The notes beneath the pieces were generated by a model, which worked only from the letters and a program-made list of their open reading frames with translations, searched no databases and was not told the origin of the DNA. A stretch of DNA of 64,000 nucleotides from HyVt-105 sp049975425. Its GTDB lineage: Bacteria > Bacteroidota > Bacteroidia > Bacteroidales > VadinHA17. Numbering within the stretch: the first letter of the stretch is position 1; each line of letters begins with the position of its first letter. The stretch is from the NCBI GenBank assembly GCA_049975425.1, contig JBNGDI010000013.1, positions 1 to 64,000 on the forward strand. Direction: 5' to 3'. Position numbers and translations under genes: made by a program. This document shows positions 43,638 to 53,498 of this stretch, piece by piece.

Positions 43638-44783
43638 CTAACGGGCGTCCGGTTGATGATTTTTGTTTCCAACAGCTACACCTGTCATCTCTTTATATAA
43701 TTGCAGAGTCCGTCTGATCATCTTATCCATACTAAATTCATTCATTATTCTTTCTCTCCCATTTCTACCCATAACAATAGTTTGCCCTGGATTGTTCACC
43801 AGGTATTCTATTTTTTCTTTAAGTTGTTCTCCGGCAGCATGATCAATGATAAACCCTGTCACCTTATCTACAATGATTTCACTGGTTCCTCCTCCATCTG
43901 TTGCAATAACAGGTTTCCCCAGAGCCATATACTCCATGATGGCATTGGAAATTCCTTCCGTATAAGTTGTCAGTACACCAATATCAAAAACATTGATTAT
44001 AGATTCAACATCTTCCTGAAATCCGGTAAGTATTATTTTTTTCCTCTGACCTGCCTTAATCATTTTATCAAATTTTCCGAAATACACTCCGTCCCCAACA
44101 GCCATAAAGGTAATATCGTTTCTTCCCGATGCCATATCCTTTGCCACCCTGAAAAAAGTGTGATAATCCTTTTTTTCCGAAAAAGTACCCACCATTCCAA
44201 CAACATATTTTGTTCTGATATCAAATTTAGTCCTGATTTTCTCCGGATCATCAAGCCCGGTTAGCCGTTTCATATCAAATCCATTATGGATGACCCTGGC
44301 TTTATTTTCGGGAACCCGGTAAGCTTGTATTCCCGCATACGAGTTTGACTGAATCACATCGGAGAAAGGGAAAGTCAGCCTGGCACGCCACCAGCTCCTA
44401 CTCCATTTTTTGCATTCTGCATTGGTTATCATGGCATTGATAAACGGTACGCGTAATAATTTTGCCAGAGGAAACCCGTACACAGCAGACATGGATCCCC
44501 AGCCGTGAATAATGTGGGGCCGGAATTGCCGGCAGATTTTAAATATTTTGTAATAAATGGACGGATCTTTTTTTATTCTCCGGGTCAGCACGGAAATACT
44601 TGTATTGCCAAGAGCATACACATCGCCAAACATAACCAGGTCTTTCAGAACAACAACATGGGCACTGATATCGGGATATTGTTCAAACGCTTTCAACAGT
44701 TCCACAAGACGTCGCTCGGCGCCCCCGATTCCCAGATTCTCAGTAATAATCAATACATTAATATGTTGTTCCCTTCTGTTCAA
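43638..44783 (-). CDS. Glycosyltransferase family 4
   Basis: This 381-residue GT-B protein has N-terminal N-L-G-I-G-G-A-E-R-R-L-V-E-L-L. The C-terminal nucleotide-binding side has T-Y-T-E-G-I-S-N-A-I-M-E-Y-M-A-L-G-K-P-V and D-G-G-G-T-S-E-I. It sits between the duplicated-domain protein and the second asparagine-synthetase-like gene on the - strand. It likely adds one sugar of the repeat unit or an acceptor sugar for tailoring. Confidence 0.9.
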   Translation of the reverse strand: MNRREQHINVLIITENLGIGGAERRLVELLKAFEQYPDISAHVVVLKDLVMFGDVYALGNTSISVLTRRIKKDPSIYYKIFKICRQFRPHIIHGWGSMSAVYGFPLAKLLRVPFINAMITNAECKKWSRSWWRARLTFPFSDVIQSNSYAGIQAYRVPENKARVIHNGFDMKRLTGLDDPEKIRTKFDIRTKYVVGMVGTFSEKKDYHTFFRVAKDMASGRNDITFMAVGDGVYFGKFDKMIKAGQRKKIILTGFQEDVESIINVFDIGVLTTYTEGISNAIMEYMALGKPVIATDGGGTSEIIVDKVTGFIIDHAAGEQLKEKIEYLVNNPGQTIVMGRNGRERIMNEFSMDKMIRRTLQLYKEMTGVAVGNKNHQPDAR

Positions 44784-44861
44784 GTGAATTCGTTTCGGTT
44801 ATTGGGAATTCCCGGATGGAAATAATGCATCACGGCATCATACTATAACTCCACACACCTG

Positions 44862-46580
44862 TCAGGAAGACACTTCCGGCTGAATAAATCCGGCATCCTC
44901 ATCCAGAAGCTTTTTCATTTTAGAAAGAATGTACATACGAAAGAGCAGGACATGATAGTTCACGCCTGGTTTAGCGATAGTGCTCTTAAGCATCCCTTTG
45001 ATTTTATTTGATAAATAATGCTTCATTTTTTTCCTGATAATCTGTTCAATCTTCTGTTTTACCCCGTTTTGTCCCCTTTTACCCAGTAATATTTCTGCAA
45101 ATTCCTCCGGCAACATGGACAAAATTTCAGATGTACCCATTTCGTTTAACATCTCCTTCTGAACCATTCCCGTACTCAGGAAATTCTCATTTCTGTCGAT
45201 GGCAATGTGCCGGGCAAAAGGAATGGATGGATCCATGTTGGTCAATATTTCCTTAATAAGCTTTTTGTTCGTTCTCAACTCATCAGGCAGTGTCCGGATG
45301 GTTCGGAGGATATTTTTGCACAGCAGAGGATTAACAATTTCCAGGTAGGTACTTTTGATATCGTTCAGAGCAGCCATAATATGCGACTGGCGGAATTCAT
45401 GGTAAACCCGGTCGCGGTATGTTGCAAGCGTTTCGTTTTCTTTCTTTTGAAGCCGGTCAGGAATGATCTGATCATATATACCATTCGTTCCAATCATTTC
45501 AAGATTGGTAAAATCAGAAGCGACAGGAAATCCGATTTTCAACCTGACATGATACTCCGAATAAACCGGGGCCTGCCCGAATTCCTGATCTCCTCTGATA
45601 ACACCCCATGTACATTCGTTGAATAATTCTTTCCATATCCTGAAACCATCCACGTAACCGATAATATGATCAATTCTGCCTTCACTGCATATCAGGTATC
45701 TGTTAAGAATTTTCTCCACCGGTTCAATAGAAGGATGAGTCAGGTAGTACCGGTGATCCTTATTGTATCGCTGTGCCAGCAATGCTGCGATGTATGCATC
45801 ATTGCTTTTCTGAATCCTGGAAGCTGCCAGTCCCCAGGTAATACATGTGAGGTCATCCACATCTTTGAGCATATATAAAATGCTTCGGCTATCTGACCCT
45901 CCGGAAAGAGTCAATATCCACTTTGAGTAATCCAGATCAAGCGACCGGAATGTCTCGGTCAATGCCCTGAGTAATTCATCCTCATGGTTTTTTTTATCTC
46001 GTTGTACTTCATGGTATTCCAGTTCTTCCCGTTCTACAGAAATTTTCCATTTATTTCTGTCAAGCAGCAGAGAAGAATTGCCTTCCAGCATTTTTAACCG
46101 GTTATCCCATGAATTTCCCGGGCCAGGTGTTCCGGATGAAAGCATCCAGGGAATCACTCTTTCGTTGAAATGAAAATCTCTCAGAAAAAAAACAATGGCA
46201 CGCTGCGAAGTGGCCGCAATAAACATTTCCTCATCAAAATAATACCATATTGTACGACTGGCCGTAGCATCGGAAATCACTTCAACAAATTCTTCATTGC
46301 TTCTGAAAAGAGCATACGTTCCGTCAGGAATATCTCGTTTCGGAACCCACCAGTTATTCTGCGGGCCGACCATGGTCCCCAGGCAAATGCTGGAACCTTT
46401 TGCTATCACAACAGGGTTTTCATTGAATATGGCAGAAAATATTCCCTTCCCTGAAATGACCCTGGGATTGGTAAATTTGATGTTGTCAGGCTCCAGTCTG
46501 CCTGACAGGGCCTCGATATTCTCCCTGGAAAAATAAGAGGGTTTGCCTTTTCTGAAACAAGCGTAAAACAGTTTGGCCAT
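44862..46580 (-). CDS. Asparagine-synthetase-like protein with intact PP-loop but no Cys2
   Basis: This is a 572-residue protein. The N-terminus reads M-A-K-L-F-Y-A-C-F, so the catalytic Cys2 of the glutaminase domain is missing. The PP-loop is canonical: L-T-L-S-G-G-S-D-S-R (S226-S231), which predicts ATP binding and adenylation of a carboxylate. It is thus an AsnB-like ligase that uses free ammonia or another amine. It lies downstream of the polysaccharide deacetylase gene, whose product could expose amino groups on the glycan. It differs from the gene at 39914, which has a degenerate PP-loop. Confidence 0.82.
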   Translation of the reverse strand: MAKLFYACFRKGKPSYFSRENIEALSGRLEPDNIKFTNPRVISGKGIFSAIFNENPVVIAKGSSICLGTMVGPQNNWWVPKRDIPDGTYALFRSNEEFVEVISDATASRTIWYYFDEEMFIAATSQRAIVFFLRDFHFNERVIPWMLSSGTPGPGNSWDNRLKMLEGNSSLLLDRNKWKISVEREELEYHEVQRDKKNHEDELLRALTETFRSLDLDYSKWILTLSGGSDSRSILYMLKDVDDLTCITWGLAASRIQKSNDAYIAALLAQRYNKDHRYYLTHPSIEPVEKILNRYLICSEGRIDHIIGYVDGFRIWKELFNECTWGVIRGDQEFGQAPVYSEYHVRLKIGFPVASDFTNLEMIGTNGIYDQIIPDRLQKKENETLATYRDRVYHEFRQSHIMAALNDIKSTYLEIVNPLLCKNILRTIRTLPDELRTNKKLIKEILTNMDPSIPFARHIAIDRNENFLSTGMVQKEMLNEMGTSEILSMLPEEFAEILLGKRGQNGVKQKIEQIIRKKMKHYLSNKIKGMLKSTIAKPGVNYHVLLFRMYILSKMKKLLDEDAGFIQPEVSS

Positions 46581-46622
46581 TATTGCTTATTCATTTGAAT
46601 AACAAAATTCTTAAGTATTCGT

Positions 46623-47666
46623 CTACTCAGTACCCTGAGCTTCTTCCTGGAAACCGATTATTTTTTCAGCCGCCTCTCCCATGGTAAAAACATCTATCTC
46701 CCCGGTCTTTCTCAGTTCCGCCAAATAAGCCATAACCTGCGGAAATACCTCTTTCAGGTACCAGGGTGACATGGAAGGATGGAACCATAAATGGCATGAA
46801 CTTTTATACCGGATCGCCCTGACAATGTGTGATTTTGCCACATTGAAGCAGGTGGCGGCATTCCAGTTGTATTCTCTTTCACCCAGACAATAGCTGCTGG
46901 GAAATGCAACCAGCCCGAAGCGATCGACAGAAGGCATATCAATATCATAAACCCCGTTGTATCGGTAGCATATGAATCCTTCTTTTTTCAGGGTTTCATA
47001 ATTACCGGCTGTACCTCCGGCAAAAACCATACTCCTGATTTTCAAGCCCTTTCTGCCGGCATGTTTCTTGCACTCTTTGAGTTCAGCCAATGCAAGCGAT
47101 GGCGGACAGTTTCGATAAGTAAAATCGGTGTGCGAGAACGTGTGGCAACCGATTTCATGGCCGGCCTTTGCATGAATAATCAGATCCACCAGGTCGGGAG
47201 CATACCAGGCCGGCGCTTTCTTATAATCAGAACAGGGATCGTGCTGATACCAGTCCCCTTCCTGGAATCTCCAGTTCTTGTTCTCAAAAAAATCAGGCCT
47301 GGGCATGTTGCTGTGGGGCATCCCGTTTTCCTTTTTACATCCCTCCAAAAATAAATGCCCCACAGTGGCCCATGTCACCGGGATGCGGTATTTATCCAGT
47401 TGCCTGACAATTTCGGGAACGTTCTCTCTTTCCTGTATCCCGATGGGTTCCGCATCACTGGCACTCTTTTTTGAAAACCTGAATGCCCAGGCCATTTCGA
47501 AATCGGCTGATAATATGACCATGGCCCTCCCAAATGGAGACCGTGCATGTTTGTTCACCGTTGGTTTTATCCCCCATCTGTAAAGATTACCGGAAACCAT
47601 TCCCTGGATCATCACCGGTAAATGATAATAGATTCTCCTGTACCCGGATTTAATTATTTTCATCAT
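46623..47666 (-). CDS. Polysaccharide deacetylase (NodB/CE4-like)
   Basis: This 347-residue protein has the metal and catalytic Asp in L-S-A-D-F-E (Asp55) and the two-His motif G-C-H-T-F-S-H (His175, His179), as in NodB-type deacetylases. These remove N-acetyl groups from glycans, leaving free amines. No signal peptide is clear, so it may act on lipid-linked intermediates in the cytoplasm. It is within the - strand operon between a GT4 and an AsnB-like gene. Confidence 0.85.
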   Translation of the reverse strand: MMKIIKSGYRRIYYHLPVMIQGMVSGNLYRWGIKPTVNKHARSPFGRAMVILSADFEMAWAFRFSKKSASDAEPIGIQERENVPEIVRQLDKYRIPVTWATVGHLFLEGCKKENGMPHSNMPRPDFFENKNWRFQEGDWYQHDPCSDYKKAPAWYAPDLVDLIIHAKAGHEIGCHTFSHTDFTYRNCPPSLALAELKECKKHAGRKGLKIRSMVFAGGTAGNYETLKKEGFICYRYNGVYDIDMPSVDRFGLVAFPSSYCLGEREYNWNAATCFNVAKSHIVRAIRYKSSCHLWFHPSMSPWYLKEVFPQVMAYLAELRKTGEIDVFTMGEAAEKIIGFQEEAQGTE

Positions 47667-47688
47667 ATAAAAATTTTCAGATCAAAGT

Positions 47689-48939
47689 TTACAGTTCACC
47701 TGGACAGTGTAAAAAATATTTATCAATCCATTCTAAGATTTTTTTCGTCTCAAGCTTGTTATTAAAATGGTTCAAAGCCGTTTTCCTCCCCTCCATTCCA
47801 ATTTTAGCAGCTTTCTCAGGATTACTTAACGCCTCCCGTATTTTCGCTGACAGACTTGCCATATCTCCAGGAACAGCCAGGTATGCATTTTTGTTGTCCA
47901 CTAAATAATGAGGAATTTCTCCAACCGAAGTAGCCACTACCGGGTTTGCAGTGATCAGGTATTCGCCGAGTTTTGTCGGAAACCCGTATTGGGCCTGAAG
48001 GCTTTCCGGTCGTGCCAGCACCAGTAAGGCCGATTTAGCTAATTCGGCCGCGACCACCTCATGTGGCTGGGGGCCTCGAAAAATCACGTGTTCAGTTAAT
48101 GTTTCCTGAACCACCAGGTCTCTCAAATCTCTTTCAATACGATTTATCTTGGCCATTCCTATTAACTGGAGCCGGTATTCAGAAAAATCTTTTACAACCA
48201 TTTGAATGGCTTTAACTAAAATATCTACCCCGTCATTATCAAAAATTCCGCAATAAGTAATCTTCTTCGATCGGTTTTCCCTTTGTGGCAAATTTTCAGT
48301 ATCAACAAGGATCGGTACATAATGCAAATATTTTCCGGGATAATTTTCGTGGAAATATCCCATCAATTTTTTTGTTATCAACAGGAAACCATCAAACAAA
48401 TGATAATGAATATGTTTGAAAATAAATCCTGCCACCCTGTTTTTTGAAGCCAGTCGTACGCTGATATGTTCATTCTCTTCCTTCACCAGTAAACCCTTCT
48501 GAATATGGGTGCTAATTCTAAGTATAAAAGCTGTTGCCGTGGACAAGCCATAATAAATAACCACGGTTCTGTTATCAAAATTCGACAGACTCCATGATAA
48601 TAATTTCAGACCATTCCATACACTGTCCATTTTCCTTTTCAGCAGGTACCTCGATTTAATGGTCGAGTGCGGAATATAACGGAATGTTATTCCCCTGTAC
48701 TCGCCTCTGGTGGCCTTGTTGATCACATTTTTCCCACACTCGGTTTTTTTACTGCAAACAACCATTACCTGACATCCATTGGTAATGAAACCTCTGGCGT
48801 AGGCAATCACCCGGTGTGTTGCGGCAAGACCTGCAGGAAAAGGATTATCCGTAACGATCAGAATCTTATGATGGGGGTTTTTCAATAAGGGAAAAAGGTT
48901 ATGTGAAAGTGGAAAATTTAAATGTAGAAAAAAAATCAA
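47689..48939 (-). CDS. Glycosyltransferase family 4 (paralogue of the gene at 54631)
   Basis: This 416-residue GT-B protein probably starts at TTG 48939, which overlaps the CapA-like stop (TTGA). No nearby ATG precedes the core K-I-L-I-V-T-D-N-P-F-P. The C-terminal half has L-L-V-L-A-R-P-E-S-L-Q-A-Q-Y-G-F-P-T-K-L-G-E-Y-L, where E-x-n-E-type acidic residues bind the donor. The motif P-T-K-L-G-E-Y-L and the end G-M-E-G-R-K-T-A are shared with the GT at 54631. The two look like duplicates. Confidence 0.85.
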   Translation of the reverse strand: MIFFLHLNFPLSHNLFPLLKNPHHKILIVTDNPFPAGLAATHRVIAYARGFITNGCQVMVVCSKKTECGKNVINKATRGEYRGITFRYIPHSTIKSRYLLKRKMDSVWNGLKLLSWSLSNFDNRTVVIYYGLSTATAFILRISTHIQKGLLVKEENEHISVRLASKNRVAGFIFKHIHYHLFDGFLLITKKLMGYFHENYPGKYLHYVPILVDTENLPQRENRSKKITYCGIFDNDGVDILVKAIQMVVKDFSEYRLQLIGMAKINRIERDLRDLVVQETLTEHVIFRGPQPHEVVAAELAKSALLVLARPESLQAQYGFPTKLGEYLITANPVVATSVGEIPHYLVDNKNAYLAVPGDMASLSAKIREALSNPEKAAKIGMEGRKTALNHFNNKLETKKILEWIDKYFLHCPGEL

Positions 48940-50129
48940 TTGGTTCGGACTTCGTTCTCAAGTATTTCTGTCATGACATCCCGGTGTGCCTGGCACCTGA
49001 ATTGATTTAACAGACGCAATAACCTGATCCGTTTAAAAAATAATCGTTGAAAAATCTTTATATGCAAAAGTTTCCGCTTATACCTGCTATTACTTAAAAA
49101 AACCGCCAGATAGTTTTTTCTCTGGATTCTGCTATATTGTTGAAATTGCTCTTGTAATTTTGTGTCATGTGCAATTACCTGATTATATTCGGATATTATA
49201 TTCTCAAATTCACCTGTCTCTTTTATATTCAATAGTCTTATACCATATCCGTCAGCAAACTGTGAATACGGAATCAGAAAAATTTCAGAGATTGATTTTT
49301 CTGATATTTTCAGATAAACAGTAAATCCCCTGTACCACATGTCACTGCGTTCCGGCGCATCAAAGAGAAAATTTCCCAGACTGTAAAAAATGGGGACTCC
49401 ATGGTATATTTCATATCCGGAGAATACATGCGGGTGATGCCCAATGATCACATCCACACCAAGGTCGGCATAGAAACGGTATAATTTTACCATGCGGGGA
49501 CTTGGGAAAGGATACATTTCATGTCCCCCGTGAATGATGAGGATAATCAGATCAGTATTGGAGCGAATATCTTTTATCTGGTAATAGTTCGTTATTTCAT
49601 CGATTGGTGCAGCACCTGCTGTATGATCGGATGCAATGGAAAACTCATGTTCACAAATATTAATAATCCCTATTCTATGACCTTTTTTATTGATTATCAG
49701 TGGCTTTCTGGCTTGGTTCAGGGAATTTCCCGCGCCAACGTATTTTATTTCTGCAGCATTCAAATATTGCAAAGTATCTATCAATCCCTCATTCCCATAA
49801 TCCATGATGTGATTATTTGCCAGACAGGCAATTTCGATATTCCCATAACGTAAAGCCTTGGCAGTGGCAGGAGGAGCTTTCAGGGCCGGACCAGATTTGT
49901 TTATCTCCCTCTCCCTGTCGGTCAGGGGACATTCCAGATTGGTGACAACCATATCTGCCTTATGAAGAACCGGAAGAAAATCATTAAACAGGGCTTGGTA
50001 GTCATTCTGAAGTATCAGGCTGCGCGCAGACCTGTGAGGGTAAAAATCTCCGGTAAATAACAAACCCAGTGATTCTTCCCTGCGGTTCTTATCCAACAAT
50101 GCCATATCATTAAGTATTCTAATGTTCAT
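48936..50129 (-). CDS. CapA/PgsA-like metallophosphatase-fold protein
   Basis: This 397-residue protein of the CapA family has F-T-G-D-F-Y-P, V-T-N-L-E-C-P-L-T, L-A-N-N-H-I-M-D-Y-G and I-G-H-H-P-H-V. It closes with P-I-F-Y-S-L-G-N-F-L-F-D. In Bacillus, CapA/PgsA works with ATP-dependent ligases that make poly-gamma-glutamate capsule. No signal peptide or membrane helix is evident here, unlike classic CapA, so a cytosolic role is possible. Its neighbours include two ATP-grasp ligases. Its stop overlaps the next gene by 4 bases. Confidence 0.85.
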   Translation of the reverse strand: MNIRILNDMALLDKNRREESLGLLFTGDFYPHRSARSLILQNDYQALFNDFLPVLHKADMVVTNLECPLTDREREINKSGPALKAPPATAKALRYGNIEIACLANNHIMDYGNEGLIDTLQYLNAAEIKYVGAGNSLNQARKPLIINKKGHRIGIINICEHEFSIASDHTAGAAPIDEITNYYQIKDIRSNTDLIILIIHGGHEMYPFPSPRMVKLYRFYADLGVDVIIGHHPHVFSGYEIYHGVPIFYSLGNFLFDAPERSDMWYRGFTVYLKISEKSISEIFLIPYSQFADGYGIRLLNIKETGEFENIISEYNQVIAHDTKLQEQFQQYSRIQRKNYLAVFLSNSRYKRKLLHIKIFQRLFFKRIRLLRLLNQFRCQAHRDVMTEILENEVRTN

Positions 50130-50217
50130 ATCTGAGTTTGTTACTACATGGATAGATATATTTTGAAATATTTAATTAGATCATTTCTCTTATTTCCTCA
50201 CAGATTTTCAGTTTATT

Positions 50218-51240
50218 TCAGGAAATATCCGGATGTTTCAGTCCCGGCACATTCATCTGATCCAACAGGCAAAAATACTGAGGCCAGAAAGGGCCATGAT
50301 GCCAGCGAAGCTCATGGTCCCAGTATCCCTCCAACACATCCGCATCCGAAGGAATGGCAAATGTCAGGTCAGTAATATAGGGCTGTTTTTTTTCATCGAA
50401 CACAAATATAAATGTTGTGTACTGAGCCTTTAACTGCCTGGCAACAGTCAATGCCATTTCAATCGATTTTCTTTCCAGTGGGGAATTGTCTTCCTGTCTG
50501 CCCGATGTGGGGTAATCACCATCATGTGAGCGCAATAAAAATGCCCGGTTGCCGATAACCAGAATTCTTGTCTCAAATATTCTATCCGGAATGTATTGCT
50601 GAAACAGCACATAATTTTTATGCCGGTCCCATATGGATTCAGATGCTTCTGAAATAATGTACTGCAATTCAGATGATATATTTTTCAACATCTGGTCCGG
50701 ATAGGTTTTGAATTTCTGACAGGTGTATAAAGGTGTGCTACCGGTACTGCCCCCTTTGCCAAACATACGGCGGACTAACATTTCAGCCTGTTTCCTGCTG
50801 CGTATTATGATTGAGTTCTGAGCACCGCTTCCAGCCCTGAGCTTAAAGACAAGGGGCATTGAAGCATGTTTTATCCATTCCAGGGCCCTTGATCTGTGCC
50901 AGAAGATGGAGGTGTCAGGGATGGGTGCCCCGGCTTGCCTTAATAGATAATAGCTTTTGATCCTGTCATCATAGGGCCAGAATGTTGGCATATCGGGAAT
51001 GCATTTTACCTGACTGCACTGATCAATGACCGGCAAAACTGAACGCGCCACTTCTTTTACCAACGTATACTCCTGTGCAACATAAATCAAGAGATCCAGG
51101 TTCCCCAGACGGTCCCAGAAACCGGCCTCATGAATTGACAACCGGACACATTGTACGCCATTGTATGCCAGTATTCTCTCGTATTTCCTTACTTCCGGTG
51201 AATACTGGTTCGATTCAATCTCAATTATTCCTGCAAGCAC
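50218..51240 (-). CDS. ATP-grasp ligase-like protein (paralogue of the gene at 53499)
   Basis: This 340-residue protein has an ATP-grasp-like order: a linker F-W-P-Y-D-D-R-I-K-S-Y-Y-L-L, the ATP-binding lysine segment P-L-V-F-K-L-R-A-G-S-G-A-Q-N, the loop V-L-F-Q-Q-Y-I-P-D, then R-I-L-V-I-G-N-R-A-F. The metal-binding stretch at the end reads P-Y-I-T-D-L-T-F where the paralogue has V-I-S-E-I-S-Y. The F-R-A-S-G-S-G segment of the paralogue is also lost. It may be partly inactive or have another substrate. ATP-grasp enzymes join a carboxylate to an amine or thiol. Confidence 0.75.
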   Translation of the reverse strand: MLAGIIEIESNQYSPEVRKYERILAYNGVQCVRLSIHEAGFWDRLGNLDLLIYVAQEYTLVKEVARSVLPVIDQCSQVKCIPDMPTFWPYDDRIKSYYLLRQAGAPIPDTSIFWHRSRALEWIKHASMPLVFKLRAGSGAQNSIIIRSRKQAEMLVRRMFGKGGSTGSTPLYTCQKFKTYPDQMLKNISSELQYIISEASESIWDRHKNYVLFQQYIPDRIFETRILVIGNRAFLLRSHDGDYPTSGRQEDNSPLERKSIEMALTVARQLKAQYTTFIFVFDEKKQPYITDLTFAIPSDADVLEGYWDHELRWHHGPFWPQYFCLLDQMNVPGLKHPDIS

Positions 51241-51342
51241 CCGGATACCCTGTTTTATTATTAATCCTGAATCTCATAATGATAATTTTTCAATTCCGGT
51301 TTTTATCAAAAAAAGAAAAATACCGGATTCAATCAATCTGTC

Positions 51343-52224
51343 CTATATACCGTGCCTCAATTGGATCAGGTTTTTCAATGAAAAACCATAATCGACTTTC
51401 TGCTTCTTAAGCAACTTAATCGGCATATATGACACCTGCACATATTTTCGCAGGGGCCCGATAACGTAAAATGGATATTTGACTTTACCTGCTTCCCAGC
51501 CATAAGCATTCAGTCTTTTCCTGGCTGTAGGAACAAGAACGGTCATTTCCTCCTCCAGCCTGAGCACCAGGGAAGGGTCTATTTCACCCAGCCGGGTAAT
51601 CAAGCCAACGCGCTCCAGTGGATCCATAAAACGCGGATCAGCACTCATAGCGGCCACTCCAAAATGTATTCTGTGCTTTATCAGATTCCTTATCGCCTGA
51701 AAAGGATACTCATACGCTTCGGGAATAGCACCGGTCTTTTTGCTGAAAGCTTCCGGGGTGCCTGCCTTGAGATCGATTCTGACATAGATTTTTTTATAAG
51801 CCGATAAATCTCTCACATAGCTTTCGTCATATCCCAGCAAGATGCCGTTTGTTTCGAGAACAAACTGCCCGACATCAGATTTTTCAGTAATTTCTATCAA
51901 TTCCATTAAATGATCCCGGCACAGGGTTGGTTCGCCGTCGGATATGCGGATTTTATCCATTCCGGTATGGCGCTCCAGGATTGCCTGCAATTTGTTGAAC
52001 ACTTCACCCGGTGAATAAAAATCCCGTGCCAGTTCGTTATTGTCACGGGTTTCATGGGCCCAGCAAAATACACAGCGAAGATTACAGCCAACGGCATATC
52101 CTGTTGCCACACCCGTTTTGTAATCCGGTGTTGTTCCGAATCTCAGGTATTTTCTTTGGTTTCCCCGGCACACCGCATTTTCTGTTTTTTTGGCCAGTTC
52201 GATCGGATCAATCAGGCTTTTCAT
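51343..52224 (-). CDS. Radical SAM enzyme
   Basis: This 293-residue protein has the radical SAM cluster motif G-C-N-L-R-C-V-F-C-W (Cys47, Cys51, Cys54; C-x3-C-x2-C). It also has the later R-I-S-D-G-E-P-T-L-C glycine motif for SAM binding and I-R-I-D-L-K-A-G-T-P. Such enzymes cleave SAM to make a radical that modifies a substrate. No SPASM or B12 domain is present. It lies between an ATP-grasp and a FemAB-like gene in the tailoring operon, so the substrate may be a sugar or an attached amino acid; that is inference. Confidence 0.88.
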   Translation of the reverse strand: MKSLIDPIELAKKTENAVCRGNQRKYLRFGTTPDYKTGVATGYAVGCNLRCVFCWAHETRDNNELARDFYSPGEVFNKLQAILERHTGMDKIRISDGEPTLCRDHLMELIEITEKSDVGQFVLETNGILLGYDESYVRDLSAYKKIYVRIDLKAGTPEAFSKKTGAIPEAYEYPFQAIRNLIKHRIHFGVAAMSADPRFMDPLERVGLITRLGEIDPSLVLRLEEEMTVLVPTARKRLNAYGWEAGKVKYPFYVIGPLRKYVQVSYMPIKLLKKQKVDYGFSLKNLIQLRHGI

Positions 52225-52258
52225 TTATTTTTTATTTTCAATAAAATTAAGAATTATA

Positions 52259-53341
52259 TCATAATATACTACTGTCAGGAGTTAATATCCTCTCCATCAC
52301 TTTTCTTAAAACTTTTTTACAAAGTCTGAAAAAAGGACGATCGGGAAGATTTCTTCTCAGGATCAGCATTGGATTAAACAATGTCCACGGCAACAAAAGG
52401 AAATCTGTTGATTCTTCACATAAATCGATAACATCGGTTCCCAGGCTTCTCTTAAAATGCACGATTCCTGCATTTTTCTTTCCTGCAGGAACACCCCCCA
52501 GGTTCAGATGCCTGTATCCTTTTTCCTTCAATGCAACAGCTATTTCATACAACAGATATGCTGACACATCCTGTTCATAGCCTCTGGCTGTGGTTCCGGT
52601 CAAAACAGCATATGATTCATTCATGTGATGAAAAACAAATACCAGGCTTAAAATTCCCTCCTGATCTTCTGCATAGAAAAGGGAAGCCTTATTGTTTTTT
52701 AACAGATACAAAACGGTACTCCGGGTAAAAAAGGGTAGGCTCATGGCATTGTAATCCCCATATCCCCTTTTTTTTCTTCTCTGCCTGGTTTCTGACAGTA
52801 ATGCAAACAGAATGTCAACGAATTCAGGCGAGCTGGTAATTCCCGTTTTAATCCCTGCTGAAATGGCTTTCCTGACTGCACGCCTTGCATTGCGGTGAAA
52901 TCCGGCCAGGATCATTTCCTTCTCCCCTTCCATGGATATAATGTACTCTACTCTGCTGTTTGTTTTAAATGCAGTAATTCCACTCTGCACAATGCCCCGA
53001 TCGCCGTAGGACCTGATGATAATTCTCGAAATACGTTTTTCCCTGGCATAATCCAGTAAAGCATGACTGCATTTTTCAATCATTCCATTATCCCGGACAA
53101 CAGGAAGTATCCCTGAATAAAAAAATAACAACTTCAGTTTACCTCCCAGGGCAATAATTTTCAAACCGGATATTCGCGCAATCTCCTGATCATCTGTCAA
53201 AAAAATGAAATATACCGGGACCCTCCACGATGTTGCCACTGACTGCAGCCAGGCAGCAGACAAAAAAATACTTGCCTGATAATCTGCCAGTTCCTTATCC
53301 CAGCAATCGGGTTTCTCTATTTCACATACAGTTACTTCCAT
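52259..53341 (-). CDS. FemAB/GNAT-like acyltransferase
   Basis: This 360-residue protein of the FemAB-like GNAT group has F-H-R-N-A-R-R-A-V-R-K-A-I-S-A-G (about residues 149-164) and the C-terminal H-L-N-L-G-G-V-P-A-G-K-K-N-A-G-I-V-H-F-K pattern. That pattern is diagnostic for proteins related to peptidoglycan-bridge and XrtA-system GNAT enzymes. It would transfer an amino acid or acyl group to a cell-surface precursor. It is related to the shorter gene at 41836. It belongs to the - strand operon. Confidence 0.8.
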   Translation of the reverse strand: MEVTVCEIEKPDCWDKELADYQASIFLSAAWLQSVATSWRVPVYFIFLTDDQEIARISGLKIIALGGKLKLLFFYSGILPVVRDNGMIEKCSHALLDYAREKRISRIIIRSYGDRGIVQSGITAFKTNSRVEYIISMEGEKEMILAGFHRNARRAVRKAISAGIKTGITSSPEFVDILFALLSETRQRRKKRGYGDYNAMSLPFFTRSTVLYLLKNNKASLFYAEDQEGILSLVFVFHHMNESYAVLTGTTARGYEQDVSAYLLYEIAVALKEKGYRHLNLGGVPAGKKNAGIVHFKRSLGTDVIDLCEESTDFLLLPWTLFNPMLILRRNLPDRPFFRLCKKVLRKVMERILTPDSSIL

Positions 53342-53498
53342 AAAACAGTTCTCTTTCCTGAGGGATGACAGCCTTTAGCCCCATTCCATTAAGAAGAGAT
53401 TGAGAAATAAGAACCATTTGAATTCCCGGTCACTTCAAGTAATGATGGAAATATCGCTATGCCTGCTGTTGCCAGTTTCAGTGAAAAAGGAGGTCTTA

